DNA of 48,736 nt from Anaerolineae bacterium (lineage in GTDB: Bacteria > Chloroflexota > Anaerolineae > B4-G1 > SLSP01), in NCBI GenBank assembly GCA_026645815.1, contig JAPKMR010000026.1, positions 1 through 48,736 of the forward strand, written 5' to 3'. Made by a program: the position numbers and the translations under genes. The number at the start of each line of letters is the position of its first letter. Position 1 is the stretch's first letter. The notes under the pieces were generated by a model. That model saw only the letters and a list, made by a program, of their open reading frames with translations. It did no database searches and was not told the DNA's origin. Shown piece after piece: positions 31,961 through 40,482 of the stretch.

Positions 31961-34900
31961 CTATGGGTTGCGCAGGACCAGCGGCAGGTAGACCCAATAC
32001 GATTCGCTGCTGACGATGATCTGCCCGGTATGCCCGGCGCCATCATTGTAGGTATAGGTTCCTGGTTCGGTGAATTGCCGCCGGTAGCTGCGCCCCGGCG
32101 CTACCATGCCGCCATCGAAGCCGAGGGTGTCGCTCAATGGGTTGCGCGCGCTGAGCAGGTGCAGGAAGGGATTTTCCAGCAGCGCGAGCTGTGTCTCCGG
32201 CGGCACCATGGTCTCCCAGGGAGCCTCCCAGGCTACCGTACCGCCCAGCGGTATGGTGAGCGTCGCCGGGGTGGGACCGGCGGGGCTCAGCGTTACCTGC
32301 GCGAGTTCCCCGTCCGTCCAGGGTGTGAGCGGCACGTTGACGTGTACGATTTCGTTGATGACCTGGATCACCGGGCTGCGCCACGATTGATAGCCCGGCT
32401 TACCCTCTACCTGCAGGTAGTAATAGCCCGGCGGAGTGAAGAAGGCGAAGTAGCCATCCGCTCCGGTGACTTGCGGGTTGATCTGATTATCGTAGAGGTG
32501 CGCGGGCCAGGGCACCCAACCGCCCCAGTTGGACATAGAGATCATGCAGGTTACGGTGATACCGGAGATGGTGTGCAAGGTGGGGCTGATAGGCTCGAAG
32601 CCCTGTGTCACGTCGAAGATGTAGCCATCAGGATCAATTGTGACGCTGCCGCTCGTGCAACGCAGATAGTCAACGTCGCAGATGTTGACCGCGTGTGCGC
32701 GCTCAATCTCGTAAACCCAGTGGTCTTCCTCCCAATGCCCGGTGTGCCACTCGCCTTCGACCTTGACGCGCGGTTGGGTATCCTCACAAACGTAGAGGTG
32801 TAAACGGGAATCCCACGAACTGCCCGCGCCCCAGGGGATAGACCAGTTGTTGGTGGCTAATTGCCCGGCAGCGTTGCGGAAGTGCAGGATGTAATCCTTG
32901 CCCGCCAGTGGACCGCTGACGGGTGAGGCTTCCCAGTAGGAGCGCTGCGGATCCCAGAAACTGGCTACGGGCAGCAGATGGACGGCGGTGCTTTCTTCGC
33001 TGCACTGAGTGGGATTGGAGAGGATGCAGGCGCTGGCGGTAATGGTAATCAGTTCTTGCGCGTGCAGGGTTTGATAGGTAGCGGTGAAGACGCCACCCGC
33101 GCTGCTCGTGGTGGTCATTACCTCAGTGCCGTTCTCAAAGACGCGGATCAGGGCATTGCCCAAGGCAAGCCCGCCCACATTGACGACGTCGTTGATGTAG
33201 CAGTACTCGCCATCGCTGAGGGAGGTAATCAGCGGGGGGTAGAAGGGGGTGATGGTCTCCACGCCCAGGTTGAATTGATGCGAGCCTGCCATGACAGTAG
33301 CCCGGTTGTCGAGCACCTCGCCGGGTTGCGGATGGCCCACCGCGCTGATGTGCACCTCCGCCGCATCATTCACCGCAATCGGGTCAGGGGTGTGCCAGTG
33401 CAGGCTCTGCCCCTGGGCGCTAAAGATCATCGCCGGGTTGTGGGTCTCATATTCCAGCGCTAACGGCGCCGGCAACTCATCGGTGAAAGTGAGATACAAG
33501 GGGTTAGGGTCGGCGTTGCCGTGGAAGAAGCGTAGGAGGTAATGTTGCCATACCGCAAAACTTACTTCGCCGGAAAAACTGTCTACATTCACGATTCCCT
33601 TGGGCGCAAACGCCAGTTTCTCGGCAATCAGGTCGGTTTCGGGGGTAAAGCGGTATTCGTCGGCGCCGAGGTCAGGGAGGGTGCCCGCAGGTGTGGGACG
33701 CGCGTCGCCGTCCAGGTCGTGTAGCACGCCTGCCTGGAGGGCACGCTCGACCGCCATCGAGAAGCGGGTGAGGTGAACGCCGTCCCAATCGAAGCCCGCC
33801 GGTCCATCAATGTGACCGGTCTCCACGATTGCACCGACGGTGGGGGTGGTGTTGCGGTCCCAGAGGGTCTGCCGCAGATTTGCCGCGCCGGTGCCTGCCA
33901 GGCGCACGCCGGTCAGGTTCTCTGCCAGAATGGTGTTGGTGAGTACGACACTCGCGCCATTCTCGACATAGAGCGCGTTCCCGGCGTTGCGCGCCAGGGT
34001 GGTGTGCCAGGCGGCGAGCTGTGTATTGGGGACGAGGCGCAGCGCATCACCGGCGAGATCCACCAGGGCGGTGTTGACGAATTGCGCGCCGGTGTTGGGA
34101 TGCAGTTTAAGCCCCTTGCGGCTATCGCGGATGAGGTTGCTATCCAGGGTGAAGCGCCCGTCTGCCAGGACGCTCAGCCCGCGGTTGTGCTCGAAGGTGT
34201 TCCGCTCCAGGGTCAGTTGGGTGTTGGGACCGTAGGCGAAGATGGTGAAATTGGTCTCCGGCAGCGTATCTACCCGGGCAGCAGCGCTGCCGTTAGCGGC
34301 AATAAGGCTATCGGCGATGATGACGTGGCTGTTATAGAGCCGCAGCGCTACATCCGGGCGCCAGCTCCAGCCGTAGCCGTTCTGGATGATGTTCACATGC
34401 TCGAGTCGCAGTTCTCCGGTCAACACGTTCCGTGCGGCGATGGCGCCGCTGCCGCCGATATGCCAGGCTTCGTAATAACCCGGTAGTGCCACCTCTGGAA
34501 TACGATTAGGATAGCCGGCATAGCGCACGGTGACATAGCGCAACAGTCCGGTGCCGCCATCGAACGACAGCCCCGACCACTGGTCCATGCCGGTGTCGGT
34601 GAGTGAGGTGAAGGTGATGGGTTGGGTGGGGGCGCCCACTGCCTGGAGATGTCCCTGTACATACAGCTCGCCGTTGCGGGGCGCCATCACCGTGGTTCCT
34701 GGCGCAACGGTGAGCGTCGCGCCCTGGGCGATGATGAAATCATCTCCACCCAGCTCATAAGCCTGGTATGCCGCCTGCGGATACCAGGTCATGTCCTCGA
34801 CGAGCGTGGCTTGCGCGGCAAAGACGATCCGGTTACGCGGAGCGACCTGGAAACGATTGCCAACCAACGTCACTGCTCGCACATTGCCGCTGAGAACCAG

Positions 34901-36163
34901 GGGCGCGCTGGCGGGCTCACTGCCCAGATTGCTGATAAGCGTATCGCTCACGACAGCATGACTGTTCTCGATCCAGATGCCCCACTGCGCATGACTGGGC
35001 TTCGAGGCGCTGATAATCTGGCTGGATTCGATGGTCACGGCGCCGGTGAGGACATTGAGGACGCGGATGGGAGCTGACTGATAGAGACTGCAATTGTAGC
35101 ACTCATCGCCCGTGTAACGCACGGTGGCATGGCGCAGGGCGCCTGTGCCGCCATCGAAAGCGATGCCGGACCATTGCCCGGGTCCAGTATCGGTGGGGGA
35201 GGTGAAGGTGATGGGCTGAGCAACCGCGCCGATGGCTTGCAGGTTCCCCCGCACGAGCAAAAATGCCGCGCTATCACCCACATCGCCGACGTGCACCGTG
35301 ACGCCCGGTTCGACTGCCAGGCTTCTCCCGGCGGGTACGGTGAACGTCCCCATTCCCGCGCGTAGCAGACGGTAGGCGCCCGCGGGCTGTGCGTTCATGG
35401 TCAGGTCGTGCCCGGTGATGGTATCGGGGGTGAGTGCCACCTGGTTATAGATGTTGTTTTCCAGGCGCAGTCCCGACAGGCGCACATCGCTGGTCGCGCC
35501 GCCGATAAAGATGGGGAATTCCCTTTGGCTGGGGTCGTCGCCAATGCCGGAGAACAGGGTGTTGCTCACCACCACCCGGCTGTCCTTGACGCACAGACCA
35601 TGATCATCGTTATTATAGCGCGCGGTGTCAAGTATCTGGCTATCCTCGATGGTCACTGTCCCTGTTTGCACGTTGACGGCGCTGATCGCAGCCGAGTTCA
35701 CCCCGGAGGGGCAGGTGTAGACCCGCTCGCCGGCGTAGCGCACGATGGCGTAGCGCAATGTGCCCGTCCCGCCATCAAAGGTGATGCCACGCCATTGACC
35801 TGGTCCACTATCCAATTGTGAGGTGAAGGTGATGGGCTGAGCAATCGCGCCGGTAGCTTCCAGGTGACCCTGTACAATCAGGGCTACGCTGGTGGTATCA
35901 GCCTGGACCAGCGCGCCCGCCTCGATGGTGAGTGTGGCGCCGGGCGCCACGGTCACGCTGCCGGACAGGTGGTGCGGGTTATCGGCGGCGCACCAGGTCT
36001 GGTCGGCGGTGATGGCGCCGGCGTGGGGTCCGGGCGTACAGGTGAGCAGCTGTTGCGCAGCGGTGCCGCGGATGAGCGCAGCGCCGCCGCCCAGTAGCAG
36101 CGCCAGCACGGCGCCCAACAGAAGCCAACGATTCCAACGATATGACGGGTGGTATTTTTCCAT
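31961..36163 (-). CDS. 1400-aa surface protein: parallel beta-helix, DUF11-like, cupredoxin-like, YLPLVLRN tag
   Basis: A secreted or surface protein with a membrane or signal segment at about 11-35. At least four modules of the form ITFTSxTDTGPGQWSGIxFDGGTGxLRxATVRYAG and many N-G-x-A-rich turns point to a right-handed parallel beta-helix (about 40-820), ending with LGADEY. DUF11/Ig-like regions (about 830-1060), a Cna-B-like repeat (GADGYFAFFTPPGYYYLQVEG) and a cupredoxin-like domain follow. The cupredoxin has GTYTYNDGAGHTGQIIV, with Tyr where a copper Cys would stand, so it is probably metal-free. It ends WVYLPLVLRNP. AAGGAGG fixes ATG 36163. Confidence 0.8.
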   Translation of the reverse strand: MEKYHPSYRWNRWLLLGAVLALLLGGGAALIRGTAAQQLLTCTPGPHAGAITADQTWCAADNPHHLSGSVTVAPGATLTIEAGALVQADTTSVALIVQGHLEATGAIAQPITFTSQLDSGPGQWRGITFDGGTGTLRYAIVRYAGERVYTCPSGVNSAAISAVNVQTGTVTIEDSQILDTARYNNDDHGLCVKDSRVVVSNTLFSGIGDDPSQREFPIFIGGATSDVRLSGLRLENNIYNQVALTPDTITGHDLTMNAQPAGAYRLLRAGMGTFTVPAGRSLAVEPGVTVHVGDVGDSAAFLLVRGNLQAIGAVAQPITFTSPTDTGPGQWSGIAFDGGTGALRHATVRYTGDECYNCSLYQSAPIRVLNVLTGAVTIESSQIISASKPSHAQWGIWIENSHAVVSDTLISNLGSEPASAPLVLSGNVRAVTLVGNRFQVAPRNRIVFAAQATLVEDMTWYPQAAYQAYELGGDDFIIAQGATLTVAPGTTVMAPRNGELYVQGHLQAVGAPTQPITFTSLTDTGMDQWSGLSFDGGTGLLRYVTVRYAGYPNRIPEVALPGYYEAWHIGGSGAIAARNVLTGELRLEHVNIIQNGYGWSWRPDVALRLYNSHVIIADSLIAANGSAAARVDTLPETNFTIFAYGPNTQLTLERNTFEHNRGLSVLADGRFTLDSNLIRDSRKGLKLHPNTGAQFVNTALVDLAGDALRLVPNTQLAAWHTTLARNAGNALYVENGASVVLTNTILAENLTGVRLAGTGAANLRQTLWDRNTTPTVGAIVETGHIDGPAGFDWDGVHLTRFSMAVERALQAGVLHDLDGDARPTPAGTLPDLGADEYRFTPETDLIAEKLAFAPKGIVNVDSFSGEVSFAVWQHYLLRFFHGNADPNPLYLTFTDELPAPLALEYETHNPAMIFSAQGQSLHWHTPDPIAVNDAAEVHISAVGHPQPGEVLDNRATVMAGSHQFNLGVETITPFYPPLITSLSDGEYCYINDVVNVGGLALGNALIRVFENGTEVMTTTSSAGGVFTATYQTLHAQELITITASACILSNPTQCSEESTAVHLLPVASFWDPQRSYWEASPVSGPLAGKDYILHFRNAAGQLATNNWSIPWGAGSSWDSRLHLYVCEDTQPRVKVEGEWHTGHWEEDHWVYEIERAHAVNICDVDYLRCTSGSVTIDPDGYIFDVTQGFEPISPTLHTISGITVTCMISMSNWGGWVPWPAHLYDNQINPQVTGADGYFAFFTPPGYYYLQVEGKPGYQSWRSPVIQVINEIVHVNVPLTPWTDGELAQVTLSPAGPTPATLTIPLGGTVAWEAPWETMVPPETQLALLENPFLHLLSARNPLSDTLGFDGGMVAPGRSYRRQFTEPGTYTYNDGAGHTGQIIVSSESYWVYLPLVLRNP

Positions 36164-36196
36164 GGGTTTCCTCCTTAGTGATAACATGTGCTCTGT

Positions 36197-36421
36197 CTAC
36201 TCCTGGCATCGTTCTGCGACGCGCTCGTGCGTCTCCGGTACTGCGCCCGGTAGCTCCGGCGTGGCGACGGTGTGCGTTGCAATGAACGCGAGCAGTTCCT
36301 CCGGGGTGTGGGTGAGCAGCTGATCGCTGTTAGCCACACATTCCACCTGCCCCTCCCAGGTGGACGCCGGAGTCTGCACATCCAGCCATAAGCGTACAAC
36401 AAAGGTAATCAGGTGTCGCAT
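36197..36421 (-). CDS. small conserved-looking hypothetical protein
   Basis: The 74-aa protein begins MRHLITFVVRLWLDVQTP, then TWEGQVECVANSDQ and EELLAFI. This pattern is familiar from small uncharacterised proteins in which a beta-hairpin with a Trp is followed by a helix, but I cannot name a family. It has no signal peptide. GAGAGGA precedes ATG 36421. It ends 33 nt before the beta-helix gene and is probably cotranscribed. Two 11-bp direct repeats lie upstream of its promoter region. Confidence 0.6.
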   Translation of the reverse strand: MRHLITFVVRLWLDVQTPASTWEGQVECVANSDQLLTHTPEELLAFIATHTVATPELPGAVPETHERVAERCQE

Positions 36422-36458
36422 TGCGGTCCTCTCAGAACATTGAGGGCAGTATAACAAA

Positions 36459-36480
36459 GGGGAATAACAGGGGAATAACA
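36459..36480 (-). promoter_or_regulatory. two 11-bp direct repeats upstream of the beta-helix operon
   Basis: ggggaataaca occurs twice, 11 bp apart (one helical turn), just upstream of a TATACT-like element on the minus strand. Possible operator. Confidence 0.4.
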
Positions 36481-36551
36481 GGAAAGGGCAAAAACGGCAC
36501 GAAAATTGTAATGGTCAGTTTGATCCTGAACATCTGGCAAGTTGCGCAATG

Positions 36552-36697
36552 CTCGTCCCGTAGGGACGTCTGAGAGGGAGATTCTCAGTTTTTGGGCGTT
36601 ACTGCGCACACAGCGCACCCCCAAAACCGAAGGAAGAGAAACTCCCGTCGCAAATTGGCGCGCCGTTGGTCTGTGGCCCTATTACCCGGTTAATCAA
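36552..36697. repeat. inverted partial copy of the dispersed repeat and associated repeat
   Basis: 36552-36580 is the reverse complement of the right end of copies 1 and 2 (ctctcagacgtccctacgg). 36646-36697 resembles 1552-1596 in direct orientation (cgcaaattggcgcg..gttggtct). An imperfect hairpin lies between them. Confidence 0.75.
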
Positions 36698-36716
36698 TGA
36701 GGGAGCGTGGCCATGT

Positions 36717-36868
36717 CGTTCTCACGTTCTCACGTTCTCACGTTCTCACGTTCTCACGTTCTCACGTTTCTACGTTCTCACGTTCTTACGTTTCTACGTT
36801 CTCACGTTCTTACGTTCCTACGTTCTTACGTTCCTACGTTCTTACGTTCTCACGTTCCTACGTTCTCA
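36717..36868. repeat. octamer tandem array, 19 units
   Basis: Nineteen 8-bp units of cgttctca and close variants (cgttctta, cgttccta, cgtttcta). The array crosses the stop codon of the cyclase and encodes its last residues. Confidence 0.93.
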
Positions 36869-39800
36869 CGTCCTCCCCCAACACCTCCGCGAACACCCCC
36901 TCCATATCCCGCGCCGCGCCCCGTGCCAGCGCCGCCGCGAGCGTCGCCTCATCCAACCGCGCGCGCAACAGCGCCATAATCTCCCCCACAAACTGCTCAA
37001 TCTCCGCGTTATATGCCGGATGGCTCTGCACGCACCCCAACCACTCCGCAGCAGCCTCCGCTACAGCCTCCGTTGCCGGGCAACGCGTCTCCGGCGCTTC
37101 CGCGTGCAGGCGCACCAGACCCACCACCCCTTCCAGTGCCACCGCCAGCGCACCCAAAGCCCGCGACTGCTCCACCGAGGCGCAAAAATACTCGCGCGCC
37201 CGCTCCGAATCCCCCAAGCCCTGAGTTGCATGCCCCAGATTTAGCGTCGCAATCGCTGCGCCAAAGCGATTCCCAATCTCCTCGAAATACGGCAGACTGC
37301 GCGCATAATACTCCGCCGCCTCCGCAAAACGTCCAGAGCGCCGGGCGGATTCGCCCAGATTGATATAACCTGTCCCCACGCCCCACCGGTCGCCGATTTC
37401 CGCATACATACTTCGGCTCGCCTCGTGATGCCGCAACGACTCCGCGTAATCCCCCTGCATATAACTCACAAAGCCCAACACCCGGAAAGCCCCCGCGATG
37501 CCCTGCCGGTCCCCGAGCGCCTGATACAGGGTCAGACATTCCCAGGCGTAGCGCGAAGCTGCCGCGCTATCCCCCCGCCGGTAAGCCACATCCCCCAGGT
37601 GCGAGAGCGCCAGCGCCACCCCGTGCAAATCGCCGCCCTCCCGCGCCGCCACGAGCGCCGGCTCCAACCACTCCAGCGCCGCTTCGTATTTCCCCTGCCC
37701 CATCAGCGACCAGCCCAACCCGATCAACGCCGCTATACTCAGCGCCAGGTCCCCCGCGCCGCGCGCCAGCGCCAACCCGAGCTCCAGATGCGTCAACGCG
37801 GTGGGATAATCGCTCACCTGCCGGTAGGCATAGCCCAGGCGCACCTCCAATGCCGCCCTTAGCGGCGCTGCCGCGTGTGACGGCGCCGCCGCGTGTGGGG
37901 ACTCCGGTTCCGCCTGGCCATCCAGCAGCGCCAACGCGCGCGTAAAGGCATTGATGGCATCCCGGTAAGCGCTCACCGCGCGCGCATTCTCACCGGAACG
38001 CAGGAGACAGGTCGCCGCAGGTACCCCCTCGCCCGCCAGCTCATAATGCCCCGCGATCAGATTGAGATACTCCCCCACCCGCTCGCCGGCATGAGCCTCC
38101 AACCAGCGCGCTGCCTGCCCATGATAGAGCCGTCGCAGACGCAATAGCACCGTCTCATAAGTCACATCGCGCAGAATCGCATGCTTGAAACTGTATTCTT
38201 CAGCCGCCTCAAAGACCGAGCGAGAACGCTGGAAAATCAACTCGCGCGCGCAAGCAGCATCCAATAGCGCCTGCACGTGCTCCGATTCCGGCGCGCTCCC
38301 CAGGCACTCGGCGGAAGCCCGCAGCAAATCCACCACTGTCGCATCCCAGAACATCCGCCCGATCACCGAAGCGCACTGCAACACACAGCGCTCCTCCACC
38401 GGCAACGCATCCAGGCGCGCCTGGAGCACCCCCGTCAACGTCCGAGGGATGCGCAGCGCCTTCAGCCGCTCTAGCCCCGCTGTATCCTGCGTCACCGTCC
38501 AATGCTCCGGTCCCTGCACAATCACCCCGTCATCAATGAGCACCTTGATCAATTCCTCAACGTAGAACGGATTCCCCTCGGCGTTCTCCACAATCAGCGC
38601 CGAAAGCGCCGGCGGAATCACCTCCAACCGGTGCAAAATCTGCGCCGTCAGCGCCGAACTCTCTTCCGGGGTCAAGGGCTTGAGCTCCAGACGGTCACAA
38701 ATCACGCCGGGAAGCGCGTGCCCCCATTCAGGTCGGCGCTCGAACAACGTCGGGCGCGCCAGACACACCACCAGCAGCGGCGCCCCCGGCAGTTCCGCCA
38801 GCAATTGCGGCAAAAGGTCCAGCGAACGCTCATCCGCCCAGTGTACGTCCTCCCAAAACAACACCGTTGGCTGCTGAACGAACGCCCGCATGAAGGTGCT
38901 TAAAGCCTTCTGCGCCAATCGCCCAAAAGAGGCGCTGCCCAGAAGTGCACGCACCGCCGCGCTGTACACAGCGTCGCTGCCCGCTTGCTCGAAATCGAAG
39001 CCCACGAACTGCCCGACCAGGTCCGCCTGCTCCGGTTCGAGCAAATCCGCCGCTCCCAACCGGAATTTCTCCAACACCACGCCCGGGGGATCGCTATCCC
39101 GAATGCCAAAACGAAAGGAAAACATATCGCGGAACAGACTGTAGGGAATCAACTGCATTTCCGGTGTAGCCCGCCCCTTGAGATAGGTAATCTGCTCGGG
39201 CAGCGCATCCAGCCACGCCTCGAACTCGTAAAGCAGGCGTGATTTTCCGACCCCCGCCTCCCCGATCACAGTGACTAACCGCGGTCCCCCGGAGTCCGTG
39301 AGCGAGTGAAAAGCGGCTTGCAGGGCTTCCAATTCCACCGCACGCCCCACCATCATCGTCTCTGCGCCGTCCACCCCGCGGGTGCGCAACCAGAAGGAGC
39401 GCGGTTGCGCACGGCGCGCTACATACGTCTGCACAGGCTCGTGTCGCCCGCGCACCGTCAAAGGCGGTTGCGCCGACAAATCAAACAGCCCCCGCACCTG
39501 ATGGTACGTATCTTGAGACACCAGCACCCCATCCACCGGCGCCGCATCCTCCAACCGGCTTGCCAGGTTGATCGTATCGCCAATCGCGGAGAACTCCCCG
39601 CCGCCCCCCGCCGTGGCAATCTGCCCCAACAGCGCCGGTCCCGTATTGAGGCCCACCCGCAGGTGCAAGGGCGGCAGATTCTGGCGCGCCAGATTCTGGC
39701 GCGCCCGGGCATTGAAATTGCGCACCGCAGTCTGCATCTCCAGCGCGGCGCGCACCGCGCGTTCTGCATCATCCTCGCGCGTCTGTGCCACGCCCCACAG

Positions 39801-40145
39801 CGCCATCATCCCATCGCCCATGTGCTTATCAATGAAGCCTCCATGCGCCACAATCACCGCATCCAGGTCCGCCCAGAGCGCGTTCAATATCTCCGTCGCT
39901 ACCTCGGGGTCCAGCGTCTCACTTAAGGTCGTAAAACCTACCAGGTCCGCAAAAAGCGCGGTCACCTGCTTGCGCTGCGGCAGCGCCGCCGGCGACGCTG
40001 CCTCCAGCGCCTGTAGTTGCCGCCGGAGCACCGCCAACGCCAACGCCACTCCGGATTGATCCCCAGATGCCTCCAGCGCCGCTGTACTCAGCGCCGCTGT
40101 ACTCAGCGCCTCAATCGCCCTGCGCAGTTCCTCAATGTTTTCCAT
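36858..40145 (-). CDS. class III nucleotidyl cyclase - AAA ATPase - TPR regulator
   Basis: The 1095-aa protein has an N-terminal helix region, a cyclase catalytic domain (about 58-235) with metal Asp67 (FADLVGF) and Asp111 (GDGMM) and INLASRLED, a STAND-type ATPase with Walker A GEAGVGKS near 290 and the DVHWAD motif, and C-terminal TPR-like repeats (YFEEIGNRFGAAIATLNLGHA and kin). This architecture makes cAMP or acts as a large signal integrator. Three short in-frame tandem duplications are present (ALSTA, ARQNL, SHAAAP). The last residues DVRT come from the octamer array. Confidence 0.9.
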   Translation of the reverse strand: MENIEELRRAIEALSTAALSTAALEASGDQSGVALALAVLRRQLQALEAASPAALPQRKQVTALFADLVGFTTLSETLDPEVATEILNALWADLDAVIVAHGGFIDKHMGDGMMALWGVAQTREDDAERAVRAALEMQTAVRNFNARARQNLARQNLPPLHLRVGLNTGPALLGQIATAGGGGEFSAIGDTINLASRLEDAAPVDGVLVSQDTYHQVRGLFDLSAQPPLTVRGRHEPVQTYVARRAQPRSFWLRTRGVDGAETMMVGRAVELEALQAAFHSLTDSGGPRLVTVIGEAGVGKSRLLYEFEAWLDALPEQITYLKGRATPEMQLIPYSLFRDMFSFRFGIRDSDPPGVVLEKFRLGAADLLEPEQADLVGQFVGFDFEQAGSDAVYSAAVRALLGSASFGRLAQKALSTFMRAFVQQPTVLFWEDVHWADERSLDLLPQLLAELPGAPLLVVCLARPTLFERRPEWGHALPGVICDRLELKPLTPEESSALTAQILHRLEVIPPALSALIVENAEGNPFYVEELIKVLIDDGVIVQGPEHWTVTQDTAGLERLKALRIPRTLTGVLQARLDALPVEERCVLQCASVIGRMFWDATVVDLLRASAECLGSAPESEHVQALLDAACARELIFQRSRSVFEAAEEYSFKHAILRDVTYETVLLRLRRLYHGQAARWLEAHAGERVGEYLNLIAGHYELAGEGVPAATCLLRSGENARAVSAYRDAINAFTRALALLDGQAEPESPHAAAPSHAAAPLRAALEVRLGYAYRQVSDYPTALTHLELGLALARGAGDLALSIAALIGLGWSLMGQGKYEAALEWLEPALVAAREGGDLHGVALALSHLGDVAYRRGDSAAASRYAWECLTLYQALGDRQGIAGAFRVLGFVSYMQGDYAESLRHHEASRSMYAEIGDRWGVGTGYINLGESARRSGRFAEAAEYYARSLPYFEEIGNRFGAAIATLNLGHATQGLGDSERAREYFCASVEQSRALGALAVALEGVVGLVRLHAEAPETRCPATEAVAEAAAEWLGCVQSHPAYNAEIEQFVGEIMALLRARLDEATLAAALARGAARDMEGVFAEVLGEDVRT
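39676..39705. repeat. 15-bp tandem duplication in the cyclase gene
   Basis: Two exact copies of agattctggcgcgcc encode the repeated ARQNL. Confidence 0.92.
40075..40110. repeat. 15-bp tandem duplication at the cyclase N-terminus
   Basis: Two full copies and one partial copy of agcgccgctgtactc encode repeated ALSTA. Confidence 0.92.
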
Positions 40146-40261
40146 ACAATCCCCACCAGCCTATCACAGAATCAACATCCGACTCAATTTTAACATAGAA
40201 CCTCTTTCACGCACCCCCCAGACTTTCCCGGGGGCAGCAATCTCAAGCCCGAATACCGCAA

Positions 40262-40395
40262 AATTCCCCTCTGCGTTCTCCGCCCCTCCGTGCCTCTCCA
40301 TAAAACCCTTCCCAATCAGCGGTGATCTGCGTCCATCTGCGTCCCAAAACTCTCCGCGTTCTCCGCGTCTCTGCGCCTCTGCGTTAAATCCCCCT
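40262..40395. repeat. tctgcgt/ctccgcgt tandem repeats
   Basis: Degenerate 8-10 bp units, the reverse complement of the family at 11655-11775. Together with a short A+T-rich stretch they fill most of the 40146-40482 gap. No gene is seen there. Confidence 0.8.
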
Positions 40396-40482
40396 AATTC
40401 GTGGCAAAGATTCTCTCGCCATTGACATTCCCCCGTTCCGCGGTATCTTTCCCTGGATCACTCACACCAACCAGAGAAACCC

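Noticed and set aside
31937..34486. Several long plus-strand frames across the beta-helix gene
   Set aside because: They are antisense shadows without motifs. The minus-strand frame contains the repeats, signal segment and ribosome site.
36717..36868. Octamer array as a CRISPR array
   Set aside because: Units are 8 bp with no spacers and no cas genes.
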